From Verrucomicrobiota bacterium (GTDB lineage Bacteria; Verrucomicrobiota; Verrucomicrobiia; Verrucomicrobiales; DEV007), in NCBI GenBank assembly GCA_020630975.1, contig JAHDID010000010.1, positions 1 to 56,464 of the forward strand: 56,464 nt of DNA, in the 5' to 3' direction. Positions 18,525-26,470 of the stretch are shown here, one piece after another. Both the position numbers and the translations under genes were made by a program. Positions within the stretch are counted from its first letter, which is position 1. Every line of letters begins with the position of its first letter. The notes under the pieces were generated by a model, which did no database searches, had not been told where the DNA came from, and saw only the letters and a list, made by a program, of their open reading frames with translations.

Positions 18525-18950
18525 TCACCCCAAGCCGCTCAGCCAATCGCGCACCAGATCTTCGCGGTGGTGGCGTTCGGCGGCTTCCCAGAGGGGGCGG
18601 AGGGGTTCGCCTTCGGGTTTGTGGAGGTATTCTTTGAAGCGGCGCATGGCTCCTCGGCCGCGGACTAGGCGATCGAGCGCTATGCGCTGGGCTCCGTCTT
18701 CTAGGGTGTCGATGAAGTTGAGGATGCGCTCGTAGCGATCGAGGGTGGTTTCTTCGAATTTTGGGAAAGGGATGTGGGTGGGGCTGTCTTGGCAGAGGTT
18801 GAGAGCAGCTTCGGTCTGTGGGTGGGTGACTTGGCCAGTGTCGGTATCGAGAAAAGCGATCCATGGGGTATCCGAGGAATCGGGATGTGCGAGCTCTAGC
18901 TGCTCAAACACATCGGCGATCGCCTCGAACTGTTCGTCATTCACTACCAT
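18525..18950 (-). CDS. UPF0158 family protein
   Basis: A 141-residue soluble, acidic protein. The C-terminal part, LVRGRGAMRRFKEYLHKPEGEPLRPLWEAAERHH, matches the UPF0158 pattern (GRGAFRRFK...L...W) as I remember it; the first half has WIAFLDTDTGQV, which would be the beta-strand portion. Function is unknown. It is the last gene of the minus-strand membrane cluster, 6 bp beyond the DoxX-like stop, and so is probably cotranscribed. Confidence 0.72.
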   Translation of the reverse strand: MVVNDEQFEAIADVFEQLELAHPDSSDTPWIAFLDTDTGQVTHPQTEAALNLCQDSPTHIPFPKFEETTLDRYERILNFIDTLEDGAQRIALDRLVRGRGAMRRFKEYLHKPEGEPLRPLWEAAERHHREDLVRDWLSGLG

Positions 18951-18956
18951 AATTTG

Positions 18957-19367
18957 TTAGTCACTGATTTTTGGCCGCCGCGGCACGATGGGCGCTAGTT
19001 GCCAGACGACCCAGGCTACGGCGTAGAGGCATACGTCTTTGGCGATGCCGCCGTGCAGATCTTTTAGAGAATCGGGATTGTTGCCGACTACTAGAAAGAT
19101 CAGGATGGTCATGGCGACCGATGCCGTCAGCACACTGGCTCGCTCGAGCCAGCCGATGCAGATGATGATGCCGGCGATGATCATACTGATGCCCATGACC
19201 AGTAGCCAAGTATCGATATCTGGCCAGTAGAGGCCGCTGCGCTCTACGATCTGAGCCTGGAGCGGAGTGGGAGCTAGGATCTTTGGCACGAGGCCTTCCC
19301 AGATCCAGACTAGGCCGAGTGACCAGCGGCAGACGAGTTTGAGGTGGTAGAGTTGTTGGTTATTCAT
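18957..19367 (-). CDS. DoxX-like membrane protein
   Basis: A 136-residue protein with four predicted membrane helices: RWSLGLVWIWEGLVPKIL, WLLVMGISMIIAGIIICIGW, ASVLTASVAMTILIFLVV and DVCLYAVAWVVWQLAP. The spacing and the WIWEGLVPK motif fit the DoxX-like family. ATG at 19367 is used; an earlier GTG/TTG would translate a dispersed repeat. It belongs to the GbsR-headed cluster; DoxX-like proteins often accompany TIGR01777 epimerases, as here. The role is unknown. Confidence 0.75.
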   Translation of the reverse strand: MNNQQLYHLKLVCRWSLGLVWIWEGLVPKILAPTPLQAQIVERSGLYWPDIDTWLLVMGISMIIAGIIICIGWLERASVLTASVAMTILIFLVVGNNPDSLKDLHGGIAKDVCLYAVAWVVWQLAPIVPRRPKISD

Positions 19368-19415
19368 AGGTAGTTGGGTGGTGGCTTTGGTTAGTTGGCG
19401 CGCAGGGTGGAGCTT

Positions 19416-19438
19416 CACTCGCTGACGCTCGCCGCCAC
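19416..19438. repeat. Copy of dispersed repeat CACTCGCTGACGCTCGCC
   Basis: This short stretch matches the arms of the inverted repeat at 26362-26453 (21 of 23 positions to the right arm core). It lies between two minus-strand genes of the membrane cluster and may be a partial copy. Confidence 0.6.
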
Positions 19439-19467
19439 TTTTGGTGGTGATTGTTGGTTGGTAGGGA

Positions 19468-19893
19468 TTACTGAAAGGCGGCGTAGAGGTAGGTGAGGGT
19501 GCAGCCTCCGTAGCAGATGGTGAGAATCCAGTGCACCGCTGTGCGGCCGCGATCGCCTCGCCAGTGGCTGCTGCTGTAGAATGCCCACTGCAGGATAGTG
19601 CGGATACCCCAGAAGATACCGACGCCGGCGGCGAACCAACGAGTCATCTCATAGGCAGCACTGCCGATATCGGCAGCGAAGCGGATGGTGATGGCACCAA
19701 ATACTAGCAGTGTGATGGTGATGAAATACTTGTGCACCTGAAACACCTCCTGCAGCAGTAGCTCGACATTGGCCAATTGGATATCCCATTTGAGTATGCG
19801 ATCGAGGCGTAGGTTGAGCAGCGCGATAGCGATCTGGCCGATAGCGGCTGCGATGAGTAGTGGCTCTAGGTAGTTTGCTATGATGTTTGTCAT
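19468..19893 (-). CDS. Four-helix membrane protein, paralogue of the 20832-21254 product
   Basis: A 141-residue protein with about four hydrophobic helices: LEPLLIAAAIGQIAIALLNL, KYFITITLLVFGAITIRF, WFAAGVGIFWGIRTILQWAF and HWILTICYGGCTLTYLYAAF. The IFWGIRxIxQW block and the overall layout are shared with the product of 20832-21254, so the two are diverged copies flanking the epimerase gene. No known family recognised. Possible roles are subunits of one complex or alternative partners of the epimerase. Confidence 0.75.
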   Translation of the reverse strand: MTNIIANYLEPLLIAAAIGQIAIALLNLRLDRILKWDIQLANVELLLQEVFQVHKYFITITLLVFGAITIRFAADIGSAAYEMTRWFAAGVGIFWGIRTILQWAFYSSSHWRGDRGRTAVHWILTICYGGCTLTYLYAAFQ

Positions 19894-19908
19894 GATAGGT
19901 ATTTGTTT

Positions 19909-20817
19909 TTATGGTTTAGGAAATAGGTCGATGAGGGCGGGATAAAGATCGGGGTAGCGAAATGAGAAGGCGTGCTCCATGAGCCGTGTCGGTGCGCAGC
20001 GCCGACCAGTCAGGGCGATCTCGGGATCGCTATCTAGGATGGGAGCGCCGAGTCGCACGAGGAAAGCTGGAGCGGCTAGCCCGATAGGTAGGCGCAGCAC
20101 ACGGCGCAGCTGCCGCATGAACTCGCGATTGGTCACTGGGGTGGGGCCGGTGGCATTGTAGGTGCCGTGGTAGTCGGGCGAATCGATGGTCTCGACAAAC
20201 AGGTCGAGCATGTCCTCCAGATGAATCCAGCTGATGTATTGCTGGCCACTACCGATATGGCCGCCGAGACCGAGTCGGCATAGTCTCACGAGGAAAGGCA
20301 GTGCGCCGTCATGATTGCCTAGGACGAAACCGATGCGTAGATTCACACAGCGTATGTCTGTGGCAGTGACGGCAGCTAGGGCATCCTCCCAGGCGGTGCA
20401 GACTGTGGCAGGGTAGACGGTGTCTGCCTCGGCATCCTCCGATAGCATGGCGCTACCGCCGTCGCCATAGATCGCTAGGCTGCTGGCCTGTACCCAGACT
20501 TTGGGTGGTTCGGCTAGGGTTTCGATAGCGGCAAACAGGCGGGTGACACTAGTGACTCGAGAGGTGACGATCTCGGCTCGGTTTTTTCGAGTCGGTCGGC
20601 AGTTCACGTTTTTGCCGACTAGGTTGACCAAAGCATGGGCACCATCTAGCTCAGCCTGCCAATCGCCTCCCCAGCCGATGGCGCGACCTGGGCCGCTATA
20701 CTTTTCTGGGTAGCGGGAGATGATGACCACCTCACGATTTTCGGCTGCTAGGCGGTTGGCCAGAGCGACTCCGAGGAATCCTGTACCACCAGCGATTACG
20801 ATTTTCTGTCGATTCAT
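19909..20817 (-). CDS. TIGR01777 family NAD(P)-dependent epimerase
   Basis: The 302-residue protein is an extended SDR. It has the Rossmann motif IAGGTGFLGVALAN at residues 7-20, ISRYPEKYSG, the family motif LVNLVGKNVNCRPT, an active-site region SSLAIYGDGG and ITGRR-type C-terminus (EIALTGRRCAPTRL). This is the YfcH/SDR39U1-like group, whose substrate is unknown. The ATG at MNRQKIV was chosen as it gives the normal start; the upstream open frame overlaps the previous gene. It lies 14 bp downstream of one four-helix paralogue and 15 bp upstream of the other. Confidence 0.88.
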   Translation of the reverse strand: MNRQKIVIAGGTGFLGVALANRLAAENREVVIISRYPEKYSGPGRAIGWGGDWQAELDGAHALVNLVGKNVNCRPTRKNRAEIVTSRVTSVTRLFAAIETLAEPPKVWVQASSLAIYGDGGSAMLSEDAEADTVYPATVCTAWEDALAAVTATDIRCVNLRIGFVLGNHDGALPFLVRLCRLGLGGHIGSGQQYISWIHLEDMLDLFVETIDSPDYHGTYNATGPTPVTNREFMRQLRRVLRLPIGLAAPAFLVRLGAPILDSDPEIALTGRRCAPTRLMEHAFSFRYPDLYPALIDLFPKP

Positions 20818-20831
20818 AGTAGGTAGTTTGT

Positions 20832-21254
20832 TTAGCTGACGGCTAGCCAGGTGTAGGTAGCGGTGAGGTAGATGAAAGTGAGAGTGAGCAGCTGGTAGCC
20901 GACCCGATAAAACCAGGTGGTGAGGAATGGCTCTGCATCGAAGACGAACCACTGAATGATCAGGCGGATGCCCCAGAAGATGGCGATGACAGCAGCTAGT
21001 GCTCTAGCGAGTGGCGTGCCGCTCATCATCTCGTGTGGGAAGCAAACGGTGATCGTGGCAAAGCTGATGATCATCAGCACGATGTAGATGCCATATACCC
21101 AAAACATCTGTCTGAGTAGAGTCGGGAGGGTCTTCAGGTGTTTTGCCCAGTCGAGCGCCTTGGGTGTGCTCGCGCTGGCGATGAGTATGCCAAACTGGGC
21201 AATACCGGCGAGATAGGTAATATAGAGTAAGATAGGTATCGGAGTGTCGTTCAT
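20832..21254 (-). CDS. Four-helix membrane protein, paralogue of the 19468-19893 product
   Basis: A 140-residue protein with helices ILLYITYLAGIAQFGILIAS, YGIYIVLMIISFATITVCF, ALAAVIAIFWGIRLIIQWF and YQLLTLTFIYLTATYTWLAV. The IAIFWGIRLIIQWF block aligns to GVGIFWGIRTILQWAF in its neighbour. It follows the DCC-MBOAT gene by 19 bp in the same direction. Function unknown; membrane-embedded. Confidence 0.75.
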   Translation of the reverse strand: MNDTPIPILLYITYLAGIAQFGILIASASTPKALDWAKHLKTLPTLLRQMFWVYGIYIVLMIISFATITVCFPHEMMSGTPLARALAAVIAIFWGIRLIIQWFVFDAEPFLTTWFYRVGYQLLTLTFIYLTATYTWLAVS

Positions 21255-21273
21255 GATGTTTCGATAGGATTAT

Positions 21274-22473
21274 TTAGAAAGTAGGTAAAAGGCTGGTCAT
21301 CGGGTAGAAGACGCACTTGAGGAAAGCGGGGAAGAACAGCAGGAAGGGAGCGGGTATCAGCACGACTGCAGCGAGCCACAGTCTGCTGAGCCAGTGGCGG
21401 CGACGCAGGCGTAGGCGCTTTTCGATATGGATGCCGACGGCCTGTAGAAGAAAGTAGATAGTCGGTAGCCCATAGCCAGCGCGGCACGGCACCGTGATCG
21501 CTAGCTCGTGGGCCAGGCCGCTGGCTAGAAAGCCGCCATACATACCGATCGTCCGCCCCCATCGTGCGGTGAGCGGCTGAAATAGGAAGACTCTGGCCCA
21601 GTCGCTGTAGCCGCGATTCCAGCGGTTTCCCCAGAAGTCTCCCAGACCACGAGCGAGCCATGGCTGGCGCATGATCGGCTGGGCGGGGATGCCTAGCCGC
21701 TGCCAAAATCGGGCCATAAAATCGAAGCTACCGAAATGCAGCAGACACAGCATGGCGATGATCGCCAGTCTTCCACGTGCGTAGGGCTGGTCCGTGATGG
21801 TGAGTAGACCTAGGCAGGCGATACCAGCGATGATGAAACCCGTGGCGGCACCGAGACGAGTCGTGTGATGAGGTGTGGCTCGACGATCATAGGTGAAGTC
21901 GGCCGCATCCATGCCGGGCCAGAGGAAAAAGGCTGGGTGCACCTCGGCGAGACCGCCATGGTGGCGGTAGCACATCACTTTAAACCCGAGCCACATGGCT
22001 ATGGCGAGTAGCCACATCCAGAGCCAGCCAGCTAGATCGAAAAGCGTGCCGATGGCCAGCGCTGCTGCCACTAGATTGGCCAGGATCAGCCAGCCGCTGC
22101 TCTTCTTTTCGGGGTAGAGGGCGCAGTTCCGAGTATTGAAGCGGTGGCGATTCCTCGCTACCCATCGGTACACTCGATCGGTAGCAGGCATCAGCAGAGG
22201 GCTACCGAGCAGCCGAGCGATCGGGCGCGTGATCCACCACTGCTCAGCTAGGTAGAGCATGGCTTCTGCACCGTGCAGTGTGCCGGCACCGCGCAGATCG
22301 AGGACTGCCTCTGGCTGGGTGGCGCCCTCGCGGAATGGGCAAAGGTGAATGCCGACAGTAGCCAGTGGCTTTTCCAGTCGACGGGTGCCACCGCTACACA
22401 TCTGGCAGGTGCCATCGTAGTAGAGAGTGGCGGTCTTGGCTGGATATACAGGCTTGTTTGTTGTTTCGGTCAT
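21274..22473 (-). CDS. DCC thiol-disulfide domain fused to MBOAT/wax-synthase-like domain
   Basis: A 399-residue two-domain protein. Residues 14-110 are a DCC (YuxK-type) domain: LYYDGTCQMCSGG with the paired C23/C26 and the family RLLGSPL block. The remainder has several membrane helices and the wax-synthase-type MBOAT signature GDFWGNRWNRGYSDW (278-292) with a candidate catalytic His at about 322 in LASGLAHEL. MBOAT enzymes move acyl groups to hydroxyl acceptors in membranes. The fusion suggests redox control of, or thiol chemistry in, lipid acylation. ATG at 22473 is immediately preceded by a palindrome resembling the regulator's operator; an upstream open frame was rejected because it overlaps the regulator. 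Confidence 0.8.
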   Translation of the reverse strand: MTETTNKPVYPAKTATLYYDGTCQMCSGGTRRLEKPLATVGIHLCPFREGATQPEAVLDLRGAGTLHGAEAMLYLAEQWWITRPIARLLGSPLLMPATDRVYRWVARNRHRFNTRNCALYPEKKSSGWLILANLVAAALAIGTLFDLAGWLWMWLLAIAMWLGFKVMCYRHHGGLAEVHPAFFLWPGMDAADFTYDRRATPHHTTRLGAATGFIIAGIACLGLLTITDQPYARGRLAIIAMLCLLHFGSFDFMARFWQRLGIPAQPIMRQPWLARGLGDFWGNRWNRGYSDWARVFLFQPLTARWGRTIGMYGGFLASGLAHELAITVPCRAGYGLPTIYFLLQAVGIHIEKRLRLRRRHWLSRLWLAAVVLIPAPFLLFFPAFLKCVFYPMTSLLPTF

Positions 22474-22490
22474 TTCTGTTTTTAGAGAAA
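22473..22490. promoter_or_regulatory. Operator-like palindrome at DCC-MBOAT start
   Basis: TTTCTGTTTTTAGAGAAA (18 bp) abuts the ATG and matches the palindrome at the regulator's own start in 15 of 18 positions. The position suggests repression of transcription or initiation by the GbsR-type protein. Confidence 0.6.
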
Positions 22491-22529
22491 TAAAAATGTA
22501 AATAAAAAAGGAGGGGGGAGGCGGGCTCC

Positions 22530-23060
22530 CTAGAGCCCGAGAAGTTTGATGACTTTGTCGCCCATGCGCAGGACCTTGATGGCCGATTTGGTGGGTAGCT
22601 TGTTCATCCGGTCGTAAAAGTCGCAGAAGGTTTCGAAGAATTCGTGCACCTCGTCGATCTTGCCTTTGGCAAATTGCTCGTCGTCGTTGCCCGCCTCCTC
22701 GGCCTGAGCGCTGCACTCGCGGAGCATGCGAAGAGCGGGATCCACCTCGCGGCGTTTGCGCTCCTCGGCGATCACACGAAACATCTCGTAGGTATCGGCC
22801 ATGCTGGCGAAGTGGTCGCGGCGATCACCGGGCAGGTGGACCACCTTTACGATGCCCCAGTTCTGCAGTTCCTTTAGGCTATTGCTGGCATTCGACCGAG
22901 CGATACCTAGTACTGCGCAGATCTCTTCGGCATTCTTCGGCTCCTCGGAGATGAATAGAAAGGCGTGCACCTGAGCGACGGTGCGGTTGATGCCCCATTT
23001 GGCACCGAGCTCACCCCAGTGGAGGATAAAATTGCGGACAAATTCGGGAAGTTCATTCAT
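22530..23060 (-). CDS. GbsR/MarR-family transcriptional regulator
   Basis: The 176-residue protein has a winged helix-turn-helix (about residues 20-85: INRTVAQVHAFLFISEEPKNAEEICAVLGIARSNASNSLKELQNWGIV, read with wing KVVHLPGDRRDHF) and a helical C-terminal dimerisation region. It fits COG1510/GbsR, which senses small ligands and represses nearby genes. A perfect 7-4-7 palindrome overlaps its start and a near copy lies at the next gene's start, so autoregulation of the cluster is likely. It lies divergent to a fatty-acid-hydroxylase-like gene. Confidence 0.85.
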   Translation of the reverse strand: MNELPEFVRNFILHWGELGAKWGINRTVAQVHAFLFISEEPKNAEEICAVLGIARSNASNSLKELQNWGIVKVVHLPGDRRDHFASMADTYEMFRVIAEERKRREVDPALRMLRECSAQAEEAGNDDEQFAKGKIDEVHEFFETFCDFYDRMNKLPTKSAIKVLRMGDKVIKLLGL

Positions 23061-23077
23061 TTCTGTCTATACAGAAA
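23060..23077. promoter_or_regulatory. Perfect palindromic operator at regulator start
   Basis: TTTCTGTCTATACAGAAA is an 18-bp sequence with perfect 7-bp arms around CTAT, touching the ATG of the GbsR-type gene. It sits at the head of the divergent region (to 23246), so it could control both directions. Confidence 0.7.
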
Positions 23078-23246
23078 CTTATAAACGATCGGAAATCAAC
23101 CAAGGAATTTGAGAAAAGTGAGAGCCTGTGCTTGGATCTGGTATCTCAAGCGGGGTATTTTTAACAAATTTGCGTCCATTTTATGGAAAATTTAAAAAAT
23201 ATGCTTGTTCGAGACATGGAAACCCATTATCAATTAACCCCGCACC

Positions 23247-24356
23247 ATGGTTTTATCTCCCTCACGGAAGAAAACTGCATCCCAGGACGCTATCGAGCCA
23301 GCTGGAGGTGTTTATCGTCTTTGGGGCAAAGGGGCGAGAGGTGGTATCTACAATAGCCATTTCGTATCGGCAGGTGTGGTGGGGCTTTTGGGCGTGTTTG
23401 GCGTCGTCAGCTGGTGGATGGTCGCCTGGCTGAGTGTCTGCCTGGTGGTCGGCATCATGCTCGATCCCAAGCCGCTGCGCGCAAAGATCAAGCTGAAGTC
23501 GGTCGGCAGCCAGGTGGGGCTGTATAGCCAAGTGCTAGTGCAGGCAGCTCTGAATGCCCTGCCGTGGTATGCTCTGGCTTTTGGTATTTATCTCTGTGTC
23601 GCGCCTCTCTTGGCCCGAGTGAACTTAGGCTTCAGTACCTTTCTTTTGCTCTACGGTTTCTATATGGTTGACCGAGTTATTTGCCTGACGCTGCATATGG
23701 TCCGGTTTGCCCGTGAGGAGCGGCAGGGAGATGAGGCTAAGAAAGGGGATTTTTACCAAGGGGCCAATCTGAAGGATCTGCCTACGGCTCGGCGTCATGT
23801 GCTGTGGTCGTTTTTTATCGGAAATATCGGCCTAGCAGTACGCTGCTCGAGCTTTTTCCTGACGGTCGGGCTATTTGAGCTGGGGCGCCAGACAGTGATC
23901 AGCCAGTGGGATAGCCCGGTGTTTACCACTCAGGTGACGACCTTTACCTGGGTCGCGATAGGTGTGTTTGCCGCAGGGCTGTTTTTCAATCTGAAGTCAG
24001 CGATGCTCATTTACTATCGCACGCATCGGACCTTTCATGTGAATCCTGCGCTGTATGACTCCGTCCATGGTGTGCATCACCGTGGTGTTTATCCGACTCG
24101 TCTCGACTCGGGGACCATCTCGCCATTCGAGTTTTTCATCACTGAGATGGCCTTTCCGCTAGGTATGCTGGTGCCCAACTGGTGGTGGGTGGGCGCTCAG
24201 ATCGTGGTCGCCTACACTGGGCATTTCCCCGGACACGATGCGAAGAAGCGCAGCGAAATGGGAGAGCATCACCTCGATCACCATCGCTACTTCAATGTGA
24301 ACTTCGGTCTGACTGCAGCAGAGGATAAGAAGTATGGCACGATGCGCAGTGCTTAG
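23247..24356 (+). CDS. Sterol desaturase/fatty acid hydroxylase superfamily protein
   Basis: The 369-residue membrane protein has about six hydrophobic segments and the diiron histidine clusters of the superfamily: VHGVHHRG, GHFPGHDAKK and EHHLDHHRYFN near the C-terminus. The family hydroxylates or desaturates lipid chains or sterol-like lipids. A shared 186-bp region with the GbsR gene and its operator suggests that this enzyme belongs to the same regulon as the DCC-MBOAT protein, pointing to a membrane-lipid modification pathway. The start ATG has no strong Shine-Dalgarno sequence. Confidence 0.85.
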   Translation: MVLSPSRKKTASQDAIEPAGGVYRLWGKGARGGIYNSHFVSAGVVGLLGVFGVVSWWMVAWLSVCLVVGIMLDPKPLRAKIKLKSVGSQVGLYSQVLVQAALNALPWYALAFGIYLCVAPLLARVNLGFSTFLLLYGFYMVDRVICLTLHMVRFAREERQGDEAKKGDFYQGANLKDLPTARRHVLWSFFIGNIGLAVRCSSFFLTVGLFELGRQTVISQWDSPVFTTQVTTFTWVAIGVFAAGLFFNLKSAMLIYYRTHRTFHVNPALYDSVHGVHHRGVYPTRLDSGTISPFEFFITEMAFPLGMLVPNWWWVGAQIVVAYTGHFPGHDAKKRSEMGEHHLDHHRYFNVNFGLTAAEDKKYGTMRSA

Positions 24357-24365
24357 GGAGACCCG

Positions 24366-24403
24366 ATTGTACCCTATTGAGTGTTTATTGTACCCTATTG
24401 AAA
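24366..24403. repeat. 21-bp-spaced direct repeat doublet, copy 3 (inverted)
   Basis: ATTGTACCCTATTGA occurs at 24366 and again at 24387, 21 bp apart, in the opposite orientation to the other copies. It lies 10 bp after the hydroxylase stop and about 40 bp before the GNAT start. Confidence 0.88.
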
Positions 24404-24442
24404 ATTGCTAGTCGGAGCCGTATTTGGTAGTTAGGTAGCGTT

Positions 24443-25375
24443 ATGTTTACGATTCGCACGATGCTGCCGGGGGATTTCGATGAGGTCGCGGAGCTGATTT
24501 ATCACTCGACCAACTCCTGGTATCAGGAAAATCGCGGCTTCGATATCTTTACCGGTGGTGCGCAGGTGTGTCGCCTATTCTGCGAGGTGTATGAGGATCT
24601 CGACCCTAGCTGCGCGCTGGTGGCCGCTCATGACGACAGCGGGAAGCTGATGGGATCGTGCTTTGTACATCCGCGCGAGACGCATGTGTCGCTAGGTATC
24701 ATGAATGTGCACCCCGACCACTTCGGTGATGGTGTGGCTGGAGCTCTGATGGATCGCATCACGGGACAGGCCGATCAGCTAGGTCTGCCGCTGCGGCTCG
24801 TCTCTTCGGCGATGAATTTGGATTCCTTTTCACTCTATAGCCGCAAAGGCCTGTCGCCGTATGCCACCTATCAGGATGTGATATATGAGGTGTCGGAGAC
24901 AGGGATGGAGCGACCATTGCCAGAGATGGCTGCGGAGATATCGGTGACGCAGGCCACCTCGGATGATGTGGCCGATATCGTAGCGCTCGAGCGAGACATC
25001 AGCGGCATCTCTAGAGAGCAGGATTATCGTTACTTCATAGAGAATGCCTCGGGTATCTGGCAGACTCTCGTGGTGCGCGGAGCAGAGGGGGCACTCGAGG
25101 GATTTCTGGTATCGGTCGACGATCCCGGTAGCCGGATGATCGGTCCCGGAGTGAGCCGTAGTGCAGCAGTGGCCGCAGCACTCACTTACCAGCAGCTCGA
25201 TCGCTTTCGAGGTAAATCAGTGGTGTGTCTATGCCCCTCTGATCAACCCGCTCTGGTGCAGGCGATGTATGCCATGGGCGGACGTAACTGCGAGATTCAT
25301 CTGGGTCAATGTCGAGGTGAGACACAGGAGATCCGTGGTGTGGTGATGCCTACGTTTATGCCGGAAACAAGCTAG
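24443..25375 (+). CDS. GNAT family N-acetyltransferase (tandem domains)
   Basis: A 310-residue protein with a GNAT domain in the first half (TIRTMLPGDFDEVAELI at the start; acetyl-CoA loop in GIMNVHPDHFGDGVAGALMDRI at about 86-107) and a second, weaker GNAT-like half from about residue 165 (ISVTQATSDDVADIVALERD). The second half lacks an obvious acetyl-CoA loop and may be degenerate. Substrate unknown. It follows a repeat doublet and is followed by a secreted esterase. Confidence 0.85.
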   Translation: MFTIRTMLPGDFDEVAELIYHSTNSWYQENRGFDIFTGGAQVCRLFCEVYEDLDPSCALVAAHDDSGKLMGSCFVHPRETHVSLGIMNVHPDHFGDGVAGALMDRITGQADQLGLPLRLVSSAMNLDSFSLYSRKGLSPYATYQDVIYEVSETGMERPLPEMAAEISVTQATSDDVADIVALERDISGISREQDYRYFIENASGIWQTLVVRGAEGALEGFLVSVDDPGSRMIGPGVSRSAAVAAALTYQQLDRFRGKSVVCLCPSDQPALVQAMYAMGGRNCEIHLGQCRGETQEIRGVVMPTFMPETS

Positions 25376-25410
25376 AGCGATCGGTGGAAATATGTCGTAG
25401 GGGTTTAGGT

Positions 25411-26343
25411 ATGAGTGTCACTACCAGACTATTGCTGAGTTGTCTTTTTCTTGCTCCTGTGTTGTCGATTTCCTTTGCTCAGGATGTGCAGAAATCAGCG
25501 TCAAAGAAGAAAGTCGAGCGGGAATTTTCCTGGGTATCACGTCTCGGTGAGGTGGGGGAGAAATATCTCCCGAAAGGCGTGAAGCATGGCAGCTATAAGA
25601 GTCCATCGATGGGTGTGGATGTGGGCTACTACATCTATCTGCCGCCCGGGTATGATGAGAATCCTGAGAAACGCTACCCAGTTGTCTATCACCTGCATGG
25701 TGGCAGGCCGGGTGGTGAACACAAGAGTGTGAAGCTAGTGAAGTTCATCGATCAAGCGATCCGAGATGGCGAGATCTCTCCTAAGATATACGTCTGGCCC
25801 AATGGAGGTCCGATGAGCTGGTACAATTACCCATCCAAAAAGTTGGCTATGGGTGAGGATGTATTCATCAAAGAGACCATTCCCCACATCGATGCGACTT
25901 ATCGCACCATCGCCAAGCGGAGTGGCCGTGGCATCGAGGGCTTTTCCCAAGGCGGCCGTGGTACGACACGGATTATGTTCAAATACCCTGAGCTGTTTGC
26001 CTCTGCCGCACCGGGTGGCTCTGGCTACGGTCCGGAAAAGCGGATCCAGGAAAATAATGGGGCTGAGAGTGAGTATGTGAAGTTTGAGCCTGGGAATAAC
26101 ACTTGGGATCTCGCTAAGGGGTATGTGGCTAAGGAGGATGCGCCTGATCTAGAGCCTTTGATTTGGGTGGGGACCAAGGGATTTAACTATGAGACCAATC
26201 TCGAATACATGGATTACCTAAAAGAGTTGGGTATCCCCTTCCAAAAGATCATCACCCCAGGGGCTAGGCATAGTGCGCATGAGATCTATGAGGCCGATGG
26301 GCTGAAGCTGATGCAGTATCATGATCAGCGATTGAGGAAGTAG
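25411..26343 (+). CDS. Secreted alpha/beta-hydrolase esterase (esterase D/Fes type)
   Basis: The 310-residue enzyme starts with a signal peptide (RLLLSCLFLAPVLSISFAQ) after a GGGG-type ribosome site; this ATG was chosen over an earlier start nine codons upstream. The alpha/beta-hydrolase features are YPVVYHLHGGRPGG (oxyanion region), the nucleophile Ser in IEGFSQGGRGT and a C-terminal His in GARHSAHEIYE. Related enzymes are feruloyl or acetyl esterases acting on polysaccharide side groups. It fits the glycan-degradation theme, but the substrate cannot be read from sequence. Confidence 0.87.
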   Translation: MSVTTRLLLSCLFLAPVLSISFAQDVQKSASKKKVEREFSWVSRLGEVGEKYLPKGVKHGSYKSPSMGVDVGYYIYLPPGYDENPEKRYPVVYHLHGGRPGGEHKSVKLVKFIDQAIRDGEISPKIYVWPNGGPMSWYNYPSKKLAMGEDVFIKETIPHIDATYRTIAKRSGRGIEGFSQGGRGTTRIMFKYPELFASAAPGGSGYGPEKRIQENNGAESEYVKFEPGNNTWDLAKGYVAKEDAPDLEPLIWVGTKGFNYETNLEYMDYLKELGIPFQKIITPGARHSAHEIYEADGLKLMQYHDQRLRK

Positions 26344-26361
26344 TGACGGAAGGCTTGAGCT

Positions 26362-26453
26362 ATGTGGTAGCGAGCGTCAGCGAGTGGGGTTTCATTGGCA
26401 GGAGTAGTGGCTGATAGGCTTTGCGGGGCACTCGCTGGTGCTCGCCGCCACAT
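26362..26453. repeat. Inverted repeat, dispersed palindromic element
   Basis: The 25-bp arms 26362-26386 and 26429-26453 are inverted copies matching at 21 of 25 positions, with cores GCGAGCGTCAGCGAGTG and CACTCGCTGGTGCTCGC. The element lies between convergent genes, where a bidirectional terminator is expected. Related pieces are at 1160-1205 and 19416-19438. Confidence 0.75.
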
Positions 26454-26470
26454 TTTCCATAGTCAATTTG

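Noticed and set aside
22474-22716. N-terminal extension of the DCC-MBOAT protein
   Set aside because: It overlaps the regulator's coding region and has low-complexity sequence; the ATG at 22473 fits better.
24366-24403. Pair of transposon ends
   Set aside because: The doublet has direct rather than inverted units, and no transposase or target duplication is visible.
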